From Strigamia acuminata (Eukaryota > Arthropoda > Chilopoda > Geophilomorpha > Linotaeniidae), in contig OX442314.1 of the NCBI GenBank assembly GCA_949358305.1, positions 33,165,608 through 33,229,607 of the forward strand: a stretch of 64,000 nucleotides of DNA. Direction: 5' to 3'. Within the stretch, counting starts at the first letter, position 1, and each line of letters opens with the position of its first letter. The translations under genes were made by a program, and so were the position numbers. Positions 1 to 10,159 of the stretch are shown here, in pieces. The notes under the pieces are model-generated. The model ran no database searches. It was not told the origin of the DNA and saw only the letters and a list, made by a program, of their open reading frames with translations.

Positions 1-1060
1 GTCTTCTTATTTACAGTTTTTCATGCCATGTATGCAAAGTCCAAAACCGAAATTGCCTTGCACACATTTATAATTAAGTGTTTTTATATTCTGTTTTGGT
101 CTTTTATCTTATAAATGCCAACAATAACAACAAACGATCTTTGAATGAACCAACAGTCTCTGTCCAGTCATTTTCCGTCAAGCGTTTGCTTGCAGTATCC
201 TGAGACAACATGACGGATTGAGAAGGGCAGTCATTTCCATTGGGATTTTGTGGAGAAGTTTGCGACGAAATATACAACAACGGGAAAAGAAATGAGCACT
301 TTTAACATGCATTGTTCCTACTTAGCAAATTGCATCTGTCGCAGATTGCTTCGCGACGAAACTGAGAAGAACAAGTTTCAAACTAAAATCCACTGTGGTC
401 TTCCCCTGACCACCTAACGCCCATCCGTCACTCGTAAAAGCCACCTTTGAATGTACAAGCAAGAAGCAACATTTGCTACACACCAAGACGCCGCCCCGCC
501 ATTTTCGCGCGCAACAAGTCGTTGGCGCATTTTCATTAGTTCCTTTGTTTACATTGTTCATTTTTTTTATTTTCTAAAAATTATTTTCAATTATTTTCTT
601 TTTCTTTCAATTTTTGAAATTTATTTTTACATTACTTTTTAATTTTTTTGCAATTTTTTAATTTATTTTTCATCTTTTAATTTATTTTTTAATTTTTGCA
701 TTTATTTTTTTTTTTAAATTTTTAATTTTTTTTGCAATTTTTTAAATCTATTTTTAATTATTTTGCAATTTTTTTCTTAGAAATCAGCACTGCAATGAAC
801 CAACCCAATAGATGTAACAATACAAAGTACCGGTATGTGTTATACAATCTAAGAATGGAAATTTGTACCGAGCAGTGGTTCGGACGAGGTGAACAATGAA
901 TTTAATAACTGTATTTTGTATTGCACGGGAAATATTGAGGACGTTCTTATGTTACATGTAATTTTAAATTTTTATTTCAATTAATAACATATGGTAACTT
1001 CTAACCAAAACCCCCTGAGATGTCAAGACACGATTAACAGACAAACAATGCAATCTAAAG
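1..1060. other. No gene recognised; T-rich low-complexity tract
   Basis: I see no convincing coding region here. Roughly 550-780 is a T-rich low-complexity stretch of runs of T broken by short A tracts. Short open frames on either strand lack recognisable domains and have no splice context that supports them. Confidence 0.5.
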
Positions 1061-2020
1061 ATATGCCTAGCCATCATAACACATTCAATAGAATGCAATC
1101 TAACAATACCATACATTTTGCATTAAATTTTGTATCAGGTAAATGCTACACTTATTTAGGGGAATGCAGTCTTACAGAACCCAAAACATTTGTCAAATAA
1201 ACTTCAAAACCCATAAAAAGAACAACAAGGAAATTTAAAAAATAAATCAGAATCCAAATTCCAAACACCAGAGCTCTCATTCAGCACCACCGTTAACAGT
1301 GGCCCAGGGACAACCACGAGGAGGCAGAGAGTTGGATTTTCTGTCCCCAAATAAATTTTATATATACTGATACTGTATAAAACAACCATAATAAAAGAAC
1401 GGTAAAGATAAGTAAAAAAAATTATACTTGGATGAAAAGCTTGAACAAAAACTTGCCGTCAACGTGGCCAACATAAAAATGGCGGAACGAAAAACAGCGG
1501 AAACAAATGGAGCATTTTAACCCCAGATGAATCGATCAAAAGTTTGCGAAAACATTGAAATAAGATCGCTGCGAACCTGATGAACGTTCCCACACACAAT
1601 ACTGGATCCGATGGTAAACGATTCGGATGATATCCGGTAGAATTCCATTAAAGTATGAGCAGCCCAAAACGACGCCATGTCCACACTACGAAAGGAAGGA
1701 GAACTGAATCATGGGATATATATGATGATTGGTTGTATTGGTTGTATTCAAGGTGTCATTACTTCTCAACACAGTGCACTTTGATCAACTTTCATTACGT
1801 AAAAAATTGCGCAATAATACTGGCTTGACGAGTTTGATAAAACCCGAAAAGACAAACCATACACAGAGCTTGACAAAAAATTTAAATTTCGGATTGTTAA
1901 ATTGAATTTAAAAAAACCTAATTTAAGGATAACTTTTTATTCCCATGAATATTCTATACAACGTGAATAGTGATTTTTATGCTCAATTTTAATAATCTTT
2001 CTTTTAGGTTTTTTTTTTTT
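1060..2020. repeat. Locally duplicated segment, copy 1 of 3
   Basis: This stretch resembles 57060-58172 and 60890-62145. Shared landmarks in the same order are GGTAAATGCTACA with GAATGCAGTCTTACAG (about 1139-1180), the block ending CACCAGAGCTCTCATTCAGC (about 1265-1285), a conserved 53-codon minus-strand ORF, and the run AATAGTGATTTTTAT near 1965-1980. The copy next to the TAF10-like gene forms that gene's upstream region, so this copy probably carries duplicated promoter or 5' material without the gene. Copies differ by point changes and small indels. Confidence 0.7.
1517..1678 (-). CDS. Small 53-aa ORF conserved in the duplicated segment (copy 1)
   Basis: Minus-strand ORF starting MASFWAAHTLMEFYR and ending FDRFIWG. 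The copy at 61396-61557 is open over exactly the same length with only a few amino-acid differences, all in the first 15 residues. The third copy (about 57365-57495) has lost the start and gained a stop. Downstream on the minus strand, all three copies hold an intron-like stretch: donor GACG|GC in this copy (intron about 1341-1456), GACG|GT in the others, and acceptor GGACAG or GGTCAG before AAAATCC. No family is recognised. It may be the first exon or an upstream ORF of a transcript running away from TAF10, or a coincidence of recent duplication. Confidence 0.3.
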   Translation of the reverse strand: MASFWAAHTLMEFYRISSESFTIGSSIVCGNVHQVRSDLISMFSQTFDRFIWG

Positions 2021-2068
2021 GAGAATTTTTATCAAGGTCGGTGTAGTGAATTATTGTGTGCTAAAATG

Positions 2069-2262
2069 GCCAGACCAATTGAAAAACTGCATTTTTGTTT
2101 GCAAAAATTGGTCAGAACAGTTGAGAAATTGCATTTTCATGCAAAAATAATGTCAGACCAAATGAAAAATTGCATTTTTATGCAAAAATAATGTCAGAAC
2201 AGTTGAAAAACTGCTTCTATAGGTGCAAAATTGATTCTCACAGGTGAAAAACTGCAATTTCA
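2069..2262. repeat. Short tandem repeat, about 41-bp period
   Basis: At least four diverged units start near 2069, 2111, 2152 and 2193. Each begins GTCAGAACAG or GCCAGACCAA, then TTGAAAAATTGCATTTT and ATGCAAAAAT. The last unit is partial and decays by about 2262. It lies just downstream (on the minus strand) of the sugar dehydrogenase-like gene and may form part of its 3' region. Confidence 0.7.
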
Positions 2263-2306
2263 GATCCACAAATGTTGTTTCTAGATAACAAACTAATTTA
2301 ATATTA

Positions 2307-4045
2307 TTATTTTTCTTCTAGTTTGTACATTTTATAGACAGCACCGTAATAATCATCCGATATCAACACACTACCATCCTCCAGCACAGCCACATCCACA
2401 GGCCGACCCCATCTACTATGACCGCCAGTCACCCACCCGGTAACCAAATCCATCTCTGTTCCCGGCTTCCCATCCACCCAAGGGAAAAACGAAACCTTAT
2501 TCCCACTGAGCGATGCCGCCCTATTCCAACTCCCGTGAAAAGCAACCAATGCACCGCCGCTATACTTCTCGTCCACCTTCTCACCGGTCCAAAAAGTCAA
2601 ACCCAAAGGAGCGCTGTGAGCAGCCAACCCTTTATCCACCCTCCGAAAAGTCGAACACTTAACCACACTTTCCGCTGCGTTATTTCCCACATCGGGCACA
2701 TAATCCAGATCGTTCATCGACTCGGATGGCACCGGGTTGCAGAAGGGCCATCCGTAGTTTTGACCCTCGACCACTTTTGTGAACTCTTCTGGCGGATTGT
2801 CGTCCACGTACTCCGACAAAACCTTGCCGTATTTACCCGAACTATCTCGGTACGGATATTGCACATTGTCTCTTTGGTTTACCACCATCCACAAGTCCTG
2901 CGTGCCGGGCGCGAAAGCCAGGCCTTCGGCATTTCGCACTCCTTCGCATACGAGGCGGCGGTCTTTTTCCCGTTAAACTGTATCCGTAAATGGCACCTTG
3001 TTTTGGTTCGGTCTCCAAGTCGCCCGGACTAGCGTTGGTTGCACTTGAAACGGACACGTACAAGGTATCTGCTCCAACGGCAATGTTTTTCAGGTAGTGG
3101 TTGTAGCCGTAGGAGCCGCTGTTGTCCGGAAGATTTGGGATGAGCACCTGAAATGATCGAAAAATGGAGGTTGATTGAAATGGTGTAAGAAGAGAGATAC
3201 AGATACATCGCATTTATCTAGATGCGACGTTTAATATTGTATCTGCATAGATGCGATGTTAAATTGTTCATCCGTGCCGTATTCTAGGCAACTGCGGCGT
3301 TGGTTTTGCTCAAAACATCCCTTGAAATTTGTGCCCAGCTGCCCCTGCGGGCTGATCACTCCCCTGCAACGCAAGGCACTTGGTGCAGCTCTCGCGCACC
3401 GATCAGATGAATATATCCTACTTGGGCTTTTCCTATTCTCATGTCTCCTTCTGTGTAGGGATAGCGAGCAATTTGATTCGACTCTGCGACGTACAAATAA
3501 CTCTTTCCTCCCGCGTCTTTGTGCAACACCATGCCGTGTGGTTGTCGAAGTCCGGTCGCAAAATCGGATATTTCAACCACTACACCGGGTTTAAGCAATT
3601 TTATGGTGTTGAAGGACGGTTGCGATACGAGCACGAAGTCTCCGGGAAGAACGAGCATAAACCCTGCTCTGTTCACCCGAGCATAGAGCACGATAGCAAA
3701 ACCTTGAGGCACTTTAAGCACGTGACTTTCCACTTCTGTAACTGTGTAACTATTTGTCAATAGCCAAATTTTTCAATTTTATTTATATATCTTACACATC
3801 TTACGCTTCTTTTGGCCTATATTTAGGGGATTGAGGGCTGTGAAGAAGACTATTAAGATTAGAGCAGCTGATAGGCAAATGACTGCAATGGCTGTAACTA
3901 TTTTGAAACGTCTGGACATTGAGCGATCTAGTAATGGTTGCGTTCTTCGCCTACGAGTGACTCTCCTGGCTCTGAATGGCCTCATAGGGGTGTCGGTAGT
4001 GGACATACCAGTCGTTTGGCTGTGCTCTGGTGTTTGGGTTTGCAT
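2307..4045 (-). CDS. Membrane-anchored PQQ-dependent sorbosone dehydrogenase-like protein, three exons, two frame breaks
   Basis: Probable exons on the minus strand are 4045-3805, 3741-3422 and 3147-2307, with introns of about 63 and 274 bases. Exon 1 encodes a basic N-terminus and one hydrophobic segment (IVTAIAVICLSAALILIVFF), which looks like a signal anchor. Exons 2 and 3 encode a beta-propeller of the soluble glucose/sorbosone dehydrogenase family, with GDFVLVSQP, LYVAESNQIARYPY, GLAFAPGTQDLW, NYGWPFCNP, AFHGSWNR and GRPVDVAVLEDGSVLISDD. The family oxidises sugars or aldoses using PQQ; the substrate here is unknown. In exon 3, around 2945-2980, two single-base deletions in an A run and a G run break the frame while the surrounding coding sequence is well kept. 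This is either sequencing error or recent decay. A second 5' exon pair lies just upstream at 4359-5025. Confidence 0.62.
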
Positions 4046-4358
4046 TTTAAGCCTATTGCTGACGGCTTGGTAATTATTTAATTTCTCAATTGTTAATTGA
4101 TTGTTATTTCTTTTTGTTTCAGTTTTTGCCAGTAGAGGTGTGTATTACAGAGCTGAATCTATAAATCCACCTTTTAAATCCGGGCGGTAATAGAGCTCAA
4201 TGAGTCATTAGGTGCATTTCATACTTAAAAAGACGAATTGTCTTCCCCTTAAATCATTTAAAGAAGTGACTTCAACTGACAAATAATTCAATTGGTCTTT
4301 TGAAGTTTGTACACCAAAAACCACATAAACAGAAACCGTGAATGCGCCACTGTCTCAC

Positions 4359-5025
4359 TTCGGCTTTTCCTAAACGTGTGTCTCCTTGTTTGTAAGGATA
4401 ACGAGCAATCTGATTGGACTCTGCAATGTACAAATAAGTCTTTCCGTCTTTGTCTTTGTGCAGCACCATGTCGTGAGGTTGTTTCAGTCCGCTCGCAAAT
4501 TCGGACACCTCGATGTCGTCCGGACCCGGTTTGAGCAGTTGGATCTTATCGTATCTTGGTTGCGACACCAGCACGAAGTCTCCGGGCAGAGCGAGCAAAA
4601 ATCGTGCGCTTTCCACACGCGCGTACAGCTCGATGGCGAACCCGTCCGGGACTCGAAGTTTATCGACTACAGAAGAGGAGGAAGAAAAGTCTGCTGTAGT
4701 CATTTTCGGGTCATCTAATTCTACTGTTTAGGAAATAAAAATTATAAAAATGTGGATTTTTCGTTTGATTTCTGATACCTTTGTCATCGCTTGATCGGGT
4801 CAGCATAACGATAACTGCGATGATGGCAACCACGATCCCGATTATTACGACTGCGGCGATTGCGACGAAGCAAATTATTTTGATTTGTCTGGCTTTCCTT
4901 TTTTTGGCTCTTTGATTACCCAAGGGAGTGCTCGTTGAAGCGGCTGGTCCGTTTGGTCCGGGTGGTAGGTTTGGTCCGGGTGGTCGGTTTGGTCCGGCTG
5001 GTAGGCTTGGTCCGACAGAAGCCAT
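4359..5025 (-). CDS. Second 5' exon pair of the PQQ sorbosone dehydrogenase-like locus (no own 3' exon)
   Basis: Two minus-strand exons, 5025-4779 and 4723-4359, flank a 55-base intron (donor G|GTATCA, acceptor AAACAG|TA). The start chosen is the ATG of MASVGPSL at 5025. Exon 1 has a Pro/Gly-rich head with repeated GPNxPPGPN, a basic KKRKARQIK stretch, then a long hydrophobic segment (IICFVAIAAVVIIGIVVAII). Exon 2 parallels exon 2 of the neighbour (RVPDGFAIELYARV, GDFVLVSQP, LYIAESNQIARYPY). It ends GCCGAA|GTGAGA in phase 0, the same phase as the neighbour's exon 2. No matching 3' exon lies between 4359 and the neighbour's exon 1, so it either splices to the shared exon at 3147-2307 as an alternative 5' cassette or is a truncated tandem duplicate. 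Confidence 0.6.
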
Positions 5026-5462
5026 TGCAATTTCTACCACAAATAGATGAATTGGAACAATGGAAATAAATAAATGTCGTCACAATTGTGAGATCACTTT
5101 TGTCGATGTTTTGGAAAAATGCTTTGTAAATTAAACAACAGAGTGCGGAGTAGTGAAACTGGTTCCGGTTTGTACTTGGTTCTTTCAAAGATTTTATATT
5201 AAGATATGTATTTGGATGTTGTACAGGATATGAAGGGAATGTGATTTGAAGTTTTACATTTTATTTTGCAGTTTTGAATTTATTGTGAAATAACCAAATA
5301 GAAATTGTGAAAAACATTGTATCGAAAATGCGAAAATCGAGATAAAACGACAAGCGACATGGAATGAAGAACATAAACAGTAACTGTTGCTATGCCGACG
5401 GAAAACTATTAGTCGTGCTCCTCAGGTAGTTAGTAACAATTGTTCACACCAGAGTGAAGCTG
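5026..5462. other. Intergenic, nothing recognised
   Basis: This interval between the dehydrogenase-like cassette and the palindrome holds no coding or RNA gene that I can support. The minus-strand promoter of the dehydrogenase-like cassette would lie here, but I see no clear core element. Confidence 0.4.
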
Positions 5463-5824
5463 CAACTCACAAGGGGAGAGCACCAATAAGCTATCACAGA
5501 TTGTTGTAATATTAAACAAGAAGGATTGTTATATCATGCTGAATGAGACCCTAAAATAATTTCATTCCATAAACAGCCAACAATGCAAACAATGAGCTGA
5601 AAGTTGGCACTATTTTGTCTGTGTATACATCAAATCTGAGCAATCAGGCCTAGTGTATGAATACTGTAAACAACAGTTGCTAGGTAAAGAATAGTTCCAA
5701 GATCCAAGTTCAATTTTATCATTTGAGATTCAATGATGTCATTTCCTCTTTTGATATCACATGACATATGACATCAGAACTTTGTTCAACAACATGACTG
5801 TCTTCATGAAGACAATCATAGTTT

Positions 5825-5895
5825 GTAGTGGTGGTCCAGTGGTTCAGGTAATGGACTAGGAATCTTTCCACACAGGTTCAAATCCTGCTGTCTGT
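5825..5895 (+). repeat. Serine-tRNA-like (SINE-type) unit in the left palindrome arm
   Basis: The unit has an A-box-like TGGTCCAGTGGTTCAGG and a perfect B-box-like GGTTCAAATCC. From recalled animal serine tRNA, the match continues through GTAGT at the 5' end and ATGGACTAG around the anticodon arm, then fails where the 3' anticodon stem and part of the variable arm are missing. That deletion makes a functional tRNA unlikely, but an internal pol III promoter could remain. Confidence 0.65.
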
Positions 5896-6067
5896 GAAAA
5901 TTTTTTACTTTAATTTTTTAATTTTTTTTAGCAGTAATTTTAATGTTTGTAATTTTATGTTTGTTAAAAAATTAAAATTAATTAATTAAAGTTTTTTAAC
6001 AAACATAAAATTACAAACATTAAAATTACTGCTAAAAAAAATTAAAAAATTAAAGTAAAAAATTTTC

Positions 6068-6138
6068 ACAGACAGCAGGATTTGAACCTGTGTGGAAAGA
6101 TTCCTAGTCCATTACCTGAACCACTGGACCACCACTAC
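6068..6138 (-). repeat. Serine-tRNA-like unit in the right palindrome arm
   Basis: Mirror image of the unit at 5825-5895 on the opposite strand, with GGATTTGAACC (the B-box complement) near 6077-6087. The two units point toward each other across the centre, so pol III transcription from either would run through the palindrome axis. Confidence 0.65.
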
Positions 6139-6500
6139 AAGCTATTATTGTCTTCATGAAGACAGTCATGTTGTTGAACAAAGTTGTGATGTCATATGTC
6201 ATGTGATATCAAAAGAGGAAATGACATCATTGAATCTCAAATGATAAAATTGAACTTGGATCTTGGAACTATTTTTTACCTAGCAACTGTTGTTTACAGT
6301 ATTCATACACTAGGCCTGATTGCTCAGATTTGATGTATACACAGACAAAATAGTGCCAACTTTCAGCTCATTGTTTGCATTGTTGGCTGTTTATGGAATG
6401 AAATTATTTTAGGGTCTCATTCAGCATGATATAACAATCCTTCTTGTTTAATATTACAACAATCTGTGATAGCTTATTGGTGCTCTCCCCTTGTCAGTTG

Positions 6501-7079
6501 GCAATAGAACACACTGGTTTATGATGAAAAATAAAAGTTAGTTTGATGGAATGTAGAATTAAAACGCGCAAAAATAGTTATAATTATGTTGAATACTCCT
6601 CTAAATCTAAGAAAAATGTTTGAAATAATAAAAATAACAAACAAGCCAGATAAATCAAACCAAAAAATTGTTTTCAGCCGCAGTAGCCTAAGCCAATTTC
6701 ATAATCTCGTATGAGGAAATTACAAATTACAAATCAAAGTCTCAAAGAGTTCACAGATACTTGTAATTATTAAGCTTATCTCTATCAAAGCAACTACCTC
6801 TGTTTCACTTTTTACAGTCTCACAAGACCATTAGTCTTAATGTCACTAAATTAACATCCAATGGCTATTTTTGCCATCAAAAGACTTGTTTGAGTCTTTA
6901 TTGCAAATACAGTATTAGTCCTCAACTCATTGTTGCTAATATATTGCTACAGTATAGTAATAGTCATTTGTGTAGATAAATAGATTAACATTTGTGTCCG
7001 CTTGTCCACCCACGGTTCCTGCATCACTCCACACACCGCCCAATGCCCTATGGTCATCCTACCTTAGCGGAGTGGTATG
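6501..7079. other. AT-rich spacer, nothing recognised
   Basis: No open frame with recognisable features, and no structured repeat detected between the palindrome and the repeat at 7080. Confidence 0.4.
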
Positions 7080-7300
7080 ACCCAGTATAGGAAAGGAGGG
7101 AGCTGAATGGTGTGGTGAGAAGAGCGCTGGGTCTCAACCAAGACAGACGTGTGTACAAGAAAGTCCTGAAGCCAGCAAGGACAGTTGTGCTCTGTACTGA
7201 TTCTGCTCTCCTCCCATTCACCACTGTGACGCTCAGCAGTGTGGTGACGGACCCACCACGGCCTCCATGAGCGGTTGCATCAGCTGTGTGGTAAGTACGG
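7080..7300. repeat. Dispersed repeat, copy related to 59440-59690
   Basis: Shares a series of blocks in order with 59440-59690: a GGAGCTGAATGGTGTGG-like block, TCAACCAAGACAGACGTGT versus TCAACTGAGACGGACGTGT, CACTGTGACGCTCAGCAGTG versus CACTGTGGCGCTCAGTGGTG, and CCTCCATGAGCGG versus CCTCTATGAGCGG. No product is recognised. Both copies lie a short distance upstream of Tc1-transposase remnants (7376 and 60290), so this may be the 5' non-coding part of one Tc1-like element family. Confidence 0.6.
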
Positions 7301-7375
7301 CAGAATGTATATGTTAAACCGGCCACGTCATCTTTTTGATACAAGGCTCACAGGCGATAAAGGCCAGTCACTTCA

Positions 7376-8241
7376 AGGACAATTTGGAGGCGCCTGTGCC
7401 AGCACGGGTTCCACGGTCGAGTTGCGGCACAAAAAGACTTCCTCACTGACAACCATCGGGCTCTGAAAAGACAGTTTGCAGAATTAAATTTGCTCAGAGA
7501 CTGGAGCAATGTTGTCTTCTCAGACGAGTGTCAAAGTGTCATGCCAGTGTTCAAAAGTGGAAGTGGGCAAGTCTGTGTCCACAGTCCAATCGGGAATAGA
7601 TTCAACCCAGGTTTATAAACCTAAAAGTAAAACTACTTCAGTTTATTAATAATTTTAACTTTATCTAATATTTATCTAATTTTAGAAACAAAGTGGCCGA
7701 TTCGGTGTAAAAATGTGGATGTCTCAGAGTGGGCTTAGGCGAATTTGCAAACTCACCGGCTATTTGAATTCAAATTCATATGTCAATATCCTGGGTCGAA
7801 CATTATTGTCCAGTGCTGGAAGAAAGATTTGATAACCTAGACTTGGGTGTTCCAGTATTCCAAGCAACCCCCCACAATGCCCACAACACCTATGAATGGA
7901 TAGCACAACATATGGGTCCAAATCAGCACATTGCAATTTTGAAGTGACCAGCCGAAAGGGCTGATTTGAAAGCTCTAGAGAACATCTGGGCAATTTTAAA
8001 GTCAAATCTACAAAAGAGTAAATTACTTACAAATGGGAAATTTATAATTCTTTATGATTTATTTAAATTTACTAAATCATTTCAGGCACTTGCTAGAGAT
8101 ACTGATGATCTGTGGGGCCAAATACACGACATTTGGCAACAGCTTGCATTGGGTCCAGAGCTGGCTCCTAATTTGCTCATGTCAATGCCAAGGCGCATCC
8201 AGAAAGTCATCCACATGAATGGCCACTGGAGTAAATATTGA
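7376..8241 (+). pseudogene. Decayed Tc1/mariner transposase
   Basis: The reading passes through several frames and stops. Recognisable pieces in family order are HGRVAAQKDFLTDNHRALKR and DWSNVVFSDE (about 7405-7535, containing the first catalytic-type Asp), GRFGVKMW with LTGYLNSNSYVNILG (about 7690-7800), VFQATPHNAH (about 7852-7882, where the family has the second Asp and NAPxH), ALENIWAIL (about 7975-8000, the family's NPIENLW region), and MPRRIQKVIHMNGHWSKY at the end. Intron-like AT-rich stretches (about 7611-7686 and 8015-8084) interrupt it, but their phases do not restore the frame cleanly. The encoded enzyme is dead. Confidence 0.82.
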
Positions 8242-8792
8242 AAAAAAAAAATACTTTTATCATTATTGAAAACTCCGTATTTCACATTTCGCATTTCACT
8301 TTAATTCTTTGTTCTAATTGTAATTTTAGTATTAATCCTAACTTTAATAGACACAAGTTCATTTTAAACTACATTTAGCCTTATTCATTTACCCCTAGAG
8401 ATTATTTTTATTGGCCAAATTAGCTAGAAGACCTGCAACAGCATTCACCTGGTTCCGCCACTTGAATTCCGAGACTTGTTTGAACAAATTTGATATTTGT
8501 TCGCTTGGGAAAATCCAGGAACGCAGCAAATGTTTTTTTTTCCTCTCTTTTTTCAGTGTTGCTCAATTAGCAAATGGCTAGAAACATGCCATTAAAGGAC
8601 TAAAGGGCAGAAACATTTGAGCAGCAGTAGATTTGGGATGAACCAGCCACCGTAATGGCAAATTAAACAGTTATAAAAATTTCTTTTTTTCTCTTAAGCG
8701 TTTAAATAAACTTTCATTTTTCCAATGTTTCCATTAATTATTACATAAATCATTTTCTTAGCAACAATTCAATTTTAATTATTTTCATTTTA
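8242..8792. other. No gene recognised
   Basis: AT-rich sequence between the Tc1 remnant and the next exon-like block. A short Pro-Leu-Glu-Phe-containing frame near 8450-8500 could be an upstream exon of the DUF4806-like fragment, but this is too weak to annotate. Confidence 0.35.
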
Positions 8793-8793
8793 G

Positions 8794-8955
8794 CTGTATA
8801 CAATTTGTCTGCGATTGGAGAGAGTTTGATTGGTGAAATTGTTAGGCAGATACTACGCAATACTTTCTCTACAGCATTAACTTTGGGCCACAATTGGAGT
8901 GACAAAAAATTGAAAGATTCATTTTCTACCCTTAGATTAAAGTGTTCTTTTTAGT
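8794..8955 (+). pseudogene. Isolated DUF4806-like exon
   Basis: An open stretch follows an acceptor-like CATTTTAG and reads VYNLSAIGESLIGEIVRQIL, then TALTLGHNWSDKKLKDSF, to a TAG at about 8955. The spacing of the invariant-looking W, K and F residues and the preceding I/V-R-x-I-L helix resemble the C-terminal domain DUF4806, found in many repeat-encoded and hypothetical animal proteins. No partner exon is convincing, so it is probably a remnant. The family call is from memory of the domain pattern. Confidence 0.4.
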
Positions 8956-9409
8956 AAGTGGTATATTTTTATTTACATCTCAGGTATAAAAATTTGTAAA
9001 ATACTGCGTATAATATCTTTCTCAAATTTATTGAAGCTGTTCAGTCAGAACGTCGAAACCAAATTGGCTAGAGATGCCAAAAAAATGGTTTCGATTAGCA
9101 AAACATGGTAGTTGCAAAAGAAGAGCTGAGAAAGCTAATGGGCCCTAGGCGAAACCTAGCGCAAAATTTCCTAGCCTCTCATTTAAGCCCCCCCCCCCCC
9201 ACACCCATTTATTAAATTTAGTGTGAATTTTGGCTACACGATGGCGCCACCTATCCTTTAATAATTCAGCCACCACCCCATTTCTTAAACTTAGTGTTCA
9301 GTTTAGCTACACGATCGCATTACCTGTCCTTGTGCTTTCAGTGGAGAGTAACGACCTAAATGAGTAAGAAATTATATTTTGCTACAAAAACACACTTATA
9401 AACCCACTG
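8956..9409. other. Non-coding, short shared motif and C-rich run
   Basis: Contains GAGAAAGCTAATGGGCCC at about 9126-9144, which recurs at about 26315-26333, and a poly-C run near 9188-9200. Two similar pieces with TTAGCTACACGAT-like cores occur near 9230 and 9305. No gene is seen. Confidence 0.45.
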
Positions 9410-10145
9410 CAAACACAAACATCACTACCACATTCTGTTTGAACATTTTCATAGGACCATGACACCTGCCATAGATATTCCCAACCAATGAAAACTCATT
9501 CATCGCAGCGAGATTTTTGTGGACAATCCCACTGGGAATCCCAAAAGAATTGCTAGAAAATTGGTCGTCAATATTACCAGCCAGATGAGTCACAATTAGA
9601 AAGCGATTTGGTGAGAGGAGTGCTGGCAGTGTGTGGTTTTTAACTGTATTTTTATTTTAATTAATCATGGATAATGATTATTTTGCCAATTTCATTTATT
9701 AATTTAGTTAATTCATACTTATTTGTTGTCATTCTTTAATTAGATTATGAGATTTTTGTTCCTTATGCTTTGTGTACAATTTATTTGTTTATCATTTATA
9801 TTTGATTTGATTCATTTTTTATAATGTAGTTCCTGTTACGGCAGGAGGCGGTAATCAACCTACCCGCAAGGCTATCAAGGATTCTCGTAATAAGGCGTGA
9901 CGTGATGGTGAAGAGTGCTTCCGTTTCACGCTATTGCTCCCTATATCCAGTTCCGGACCTATTCTTGGACCGATTCTTATGCCACCTTATCATCCAGACC
10001 ACACTCGTTGTCAGGCATTTACAAACGGTGAAATTTGTGCTCTGGATGAGTCACCTGGAGGATGGAATGAAGGAGTGGGATTATTGTAACTTATTGTTTT
10101 ATATATTTATGAAATAGTGAATTAATTATTTAATTAGTTTATTTG
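9410..10145 (+). pseudogene. Unrecognised duplicated gene, 3' exons, copy 1
   Basis: Homologous to 26570-27310 and 58440-59000. The first block corresponds to the exon encoding PTNENSF and WTTPLGIPKELLENWSS in the 26-kb copy, but here it is interrupted by a small deletion and stops. The second block (about 9838-10090) reads TAGGGNQPTRKAIKDSRNKA, one in-frame TGA, then GPILGPILMPPYHPDHTRC, ending GWNEGVGLL and a TAA, after an acceptor-like TATAATGTAG. I do not recognise the family. The gene is broken here. Confidence 0.55.
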
Positions 10146-10159
10146 TCTTTTTTTTTATA

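Larger units (their letters stand above)
5463..6500. repeat. 1.04-kb near-perfect palindrome (foldback element)
   Basis: Bases 5463-5981 are the reverse complement of 5982-6500 with only scattered mismatches. For example, AAGGGGAGAGCACCAATAAG at 5471 is mirrored by its complement ending near 6492. The centre is at about 5981/5982 in TTAATTAATT with essentially no spacer. Each arm holds one serine-tRNA-like unit. No ORF or obvious target-site duplication is seen. It could be a foldback MITE, or two head-to-head copies of a tRNA-derived SINE. A transcript would form a long hairpin. Confidence 0.88.

Noticed and set aside
322-642. Short overlapping ORFs near the left edge
   Set aside because: They overlap on opposite strands with no domain, splice support or paralogue.
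5825-5895. Functional serine tRNA gene
   Set aside because: The 3' anticodon stem and part of the variable arm are missing, and the unit is mirrored in a foldback repeat.
8015-8084. True intron in the Tc1 transposase
   Set aside because: GTAAAT and TTTCAG are suggestive, but the removal does not keep phase and the frame also stays open through the stretch.
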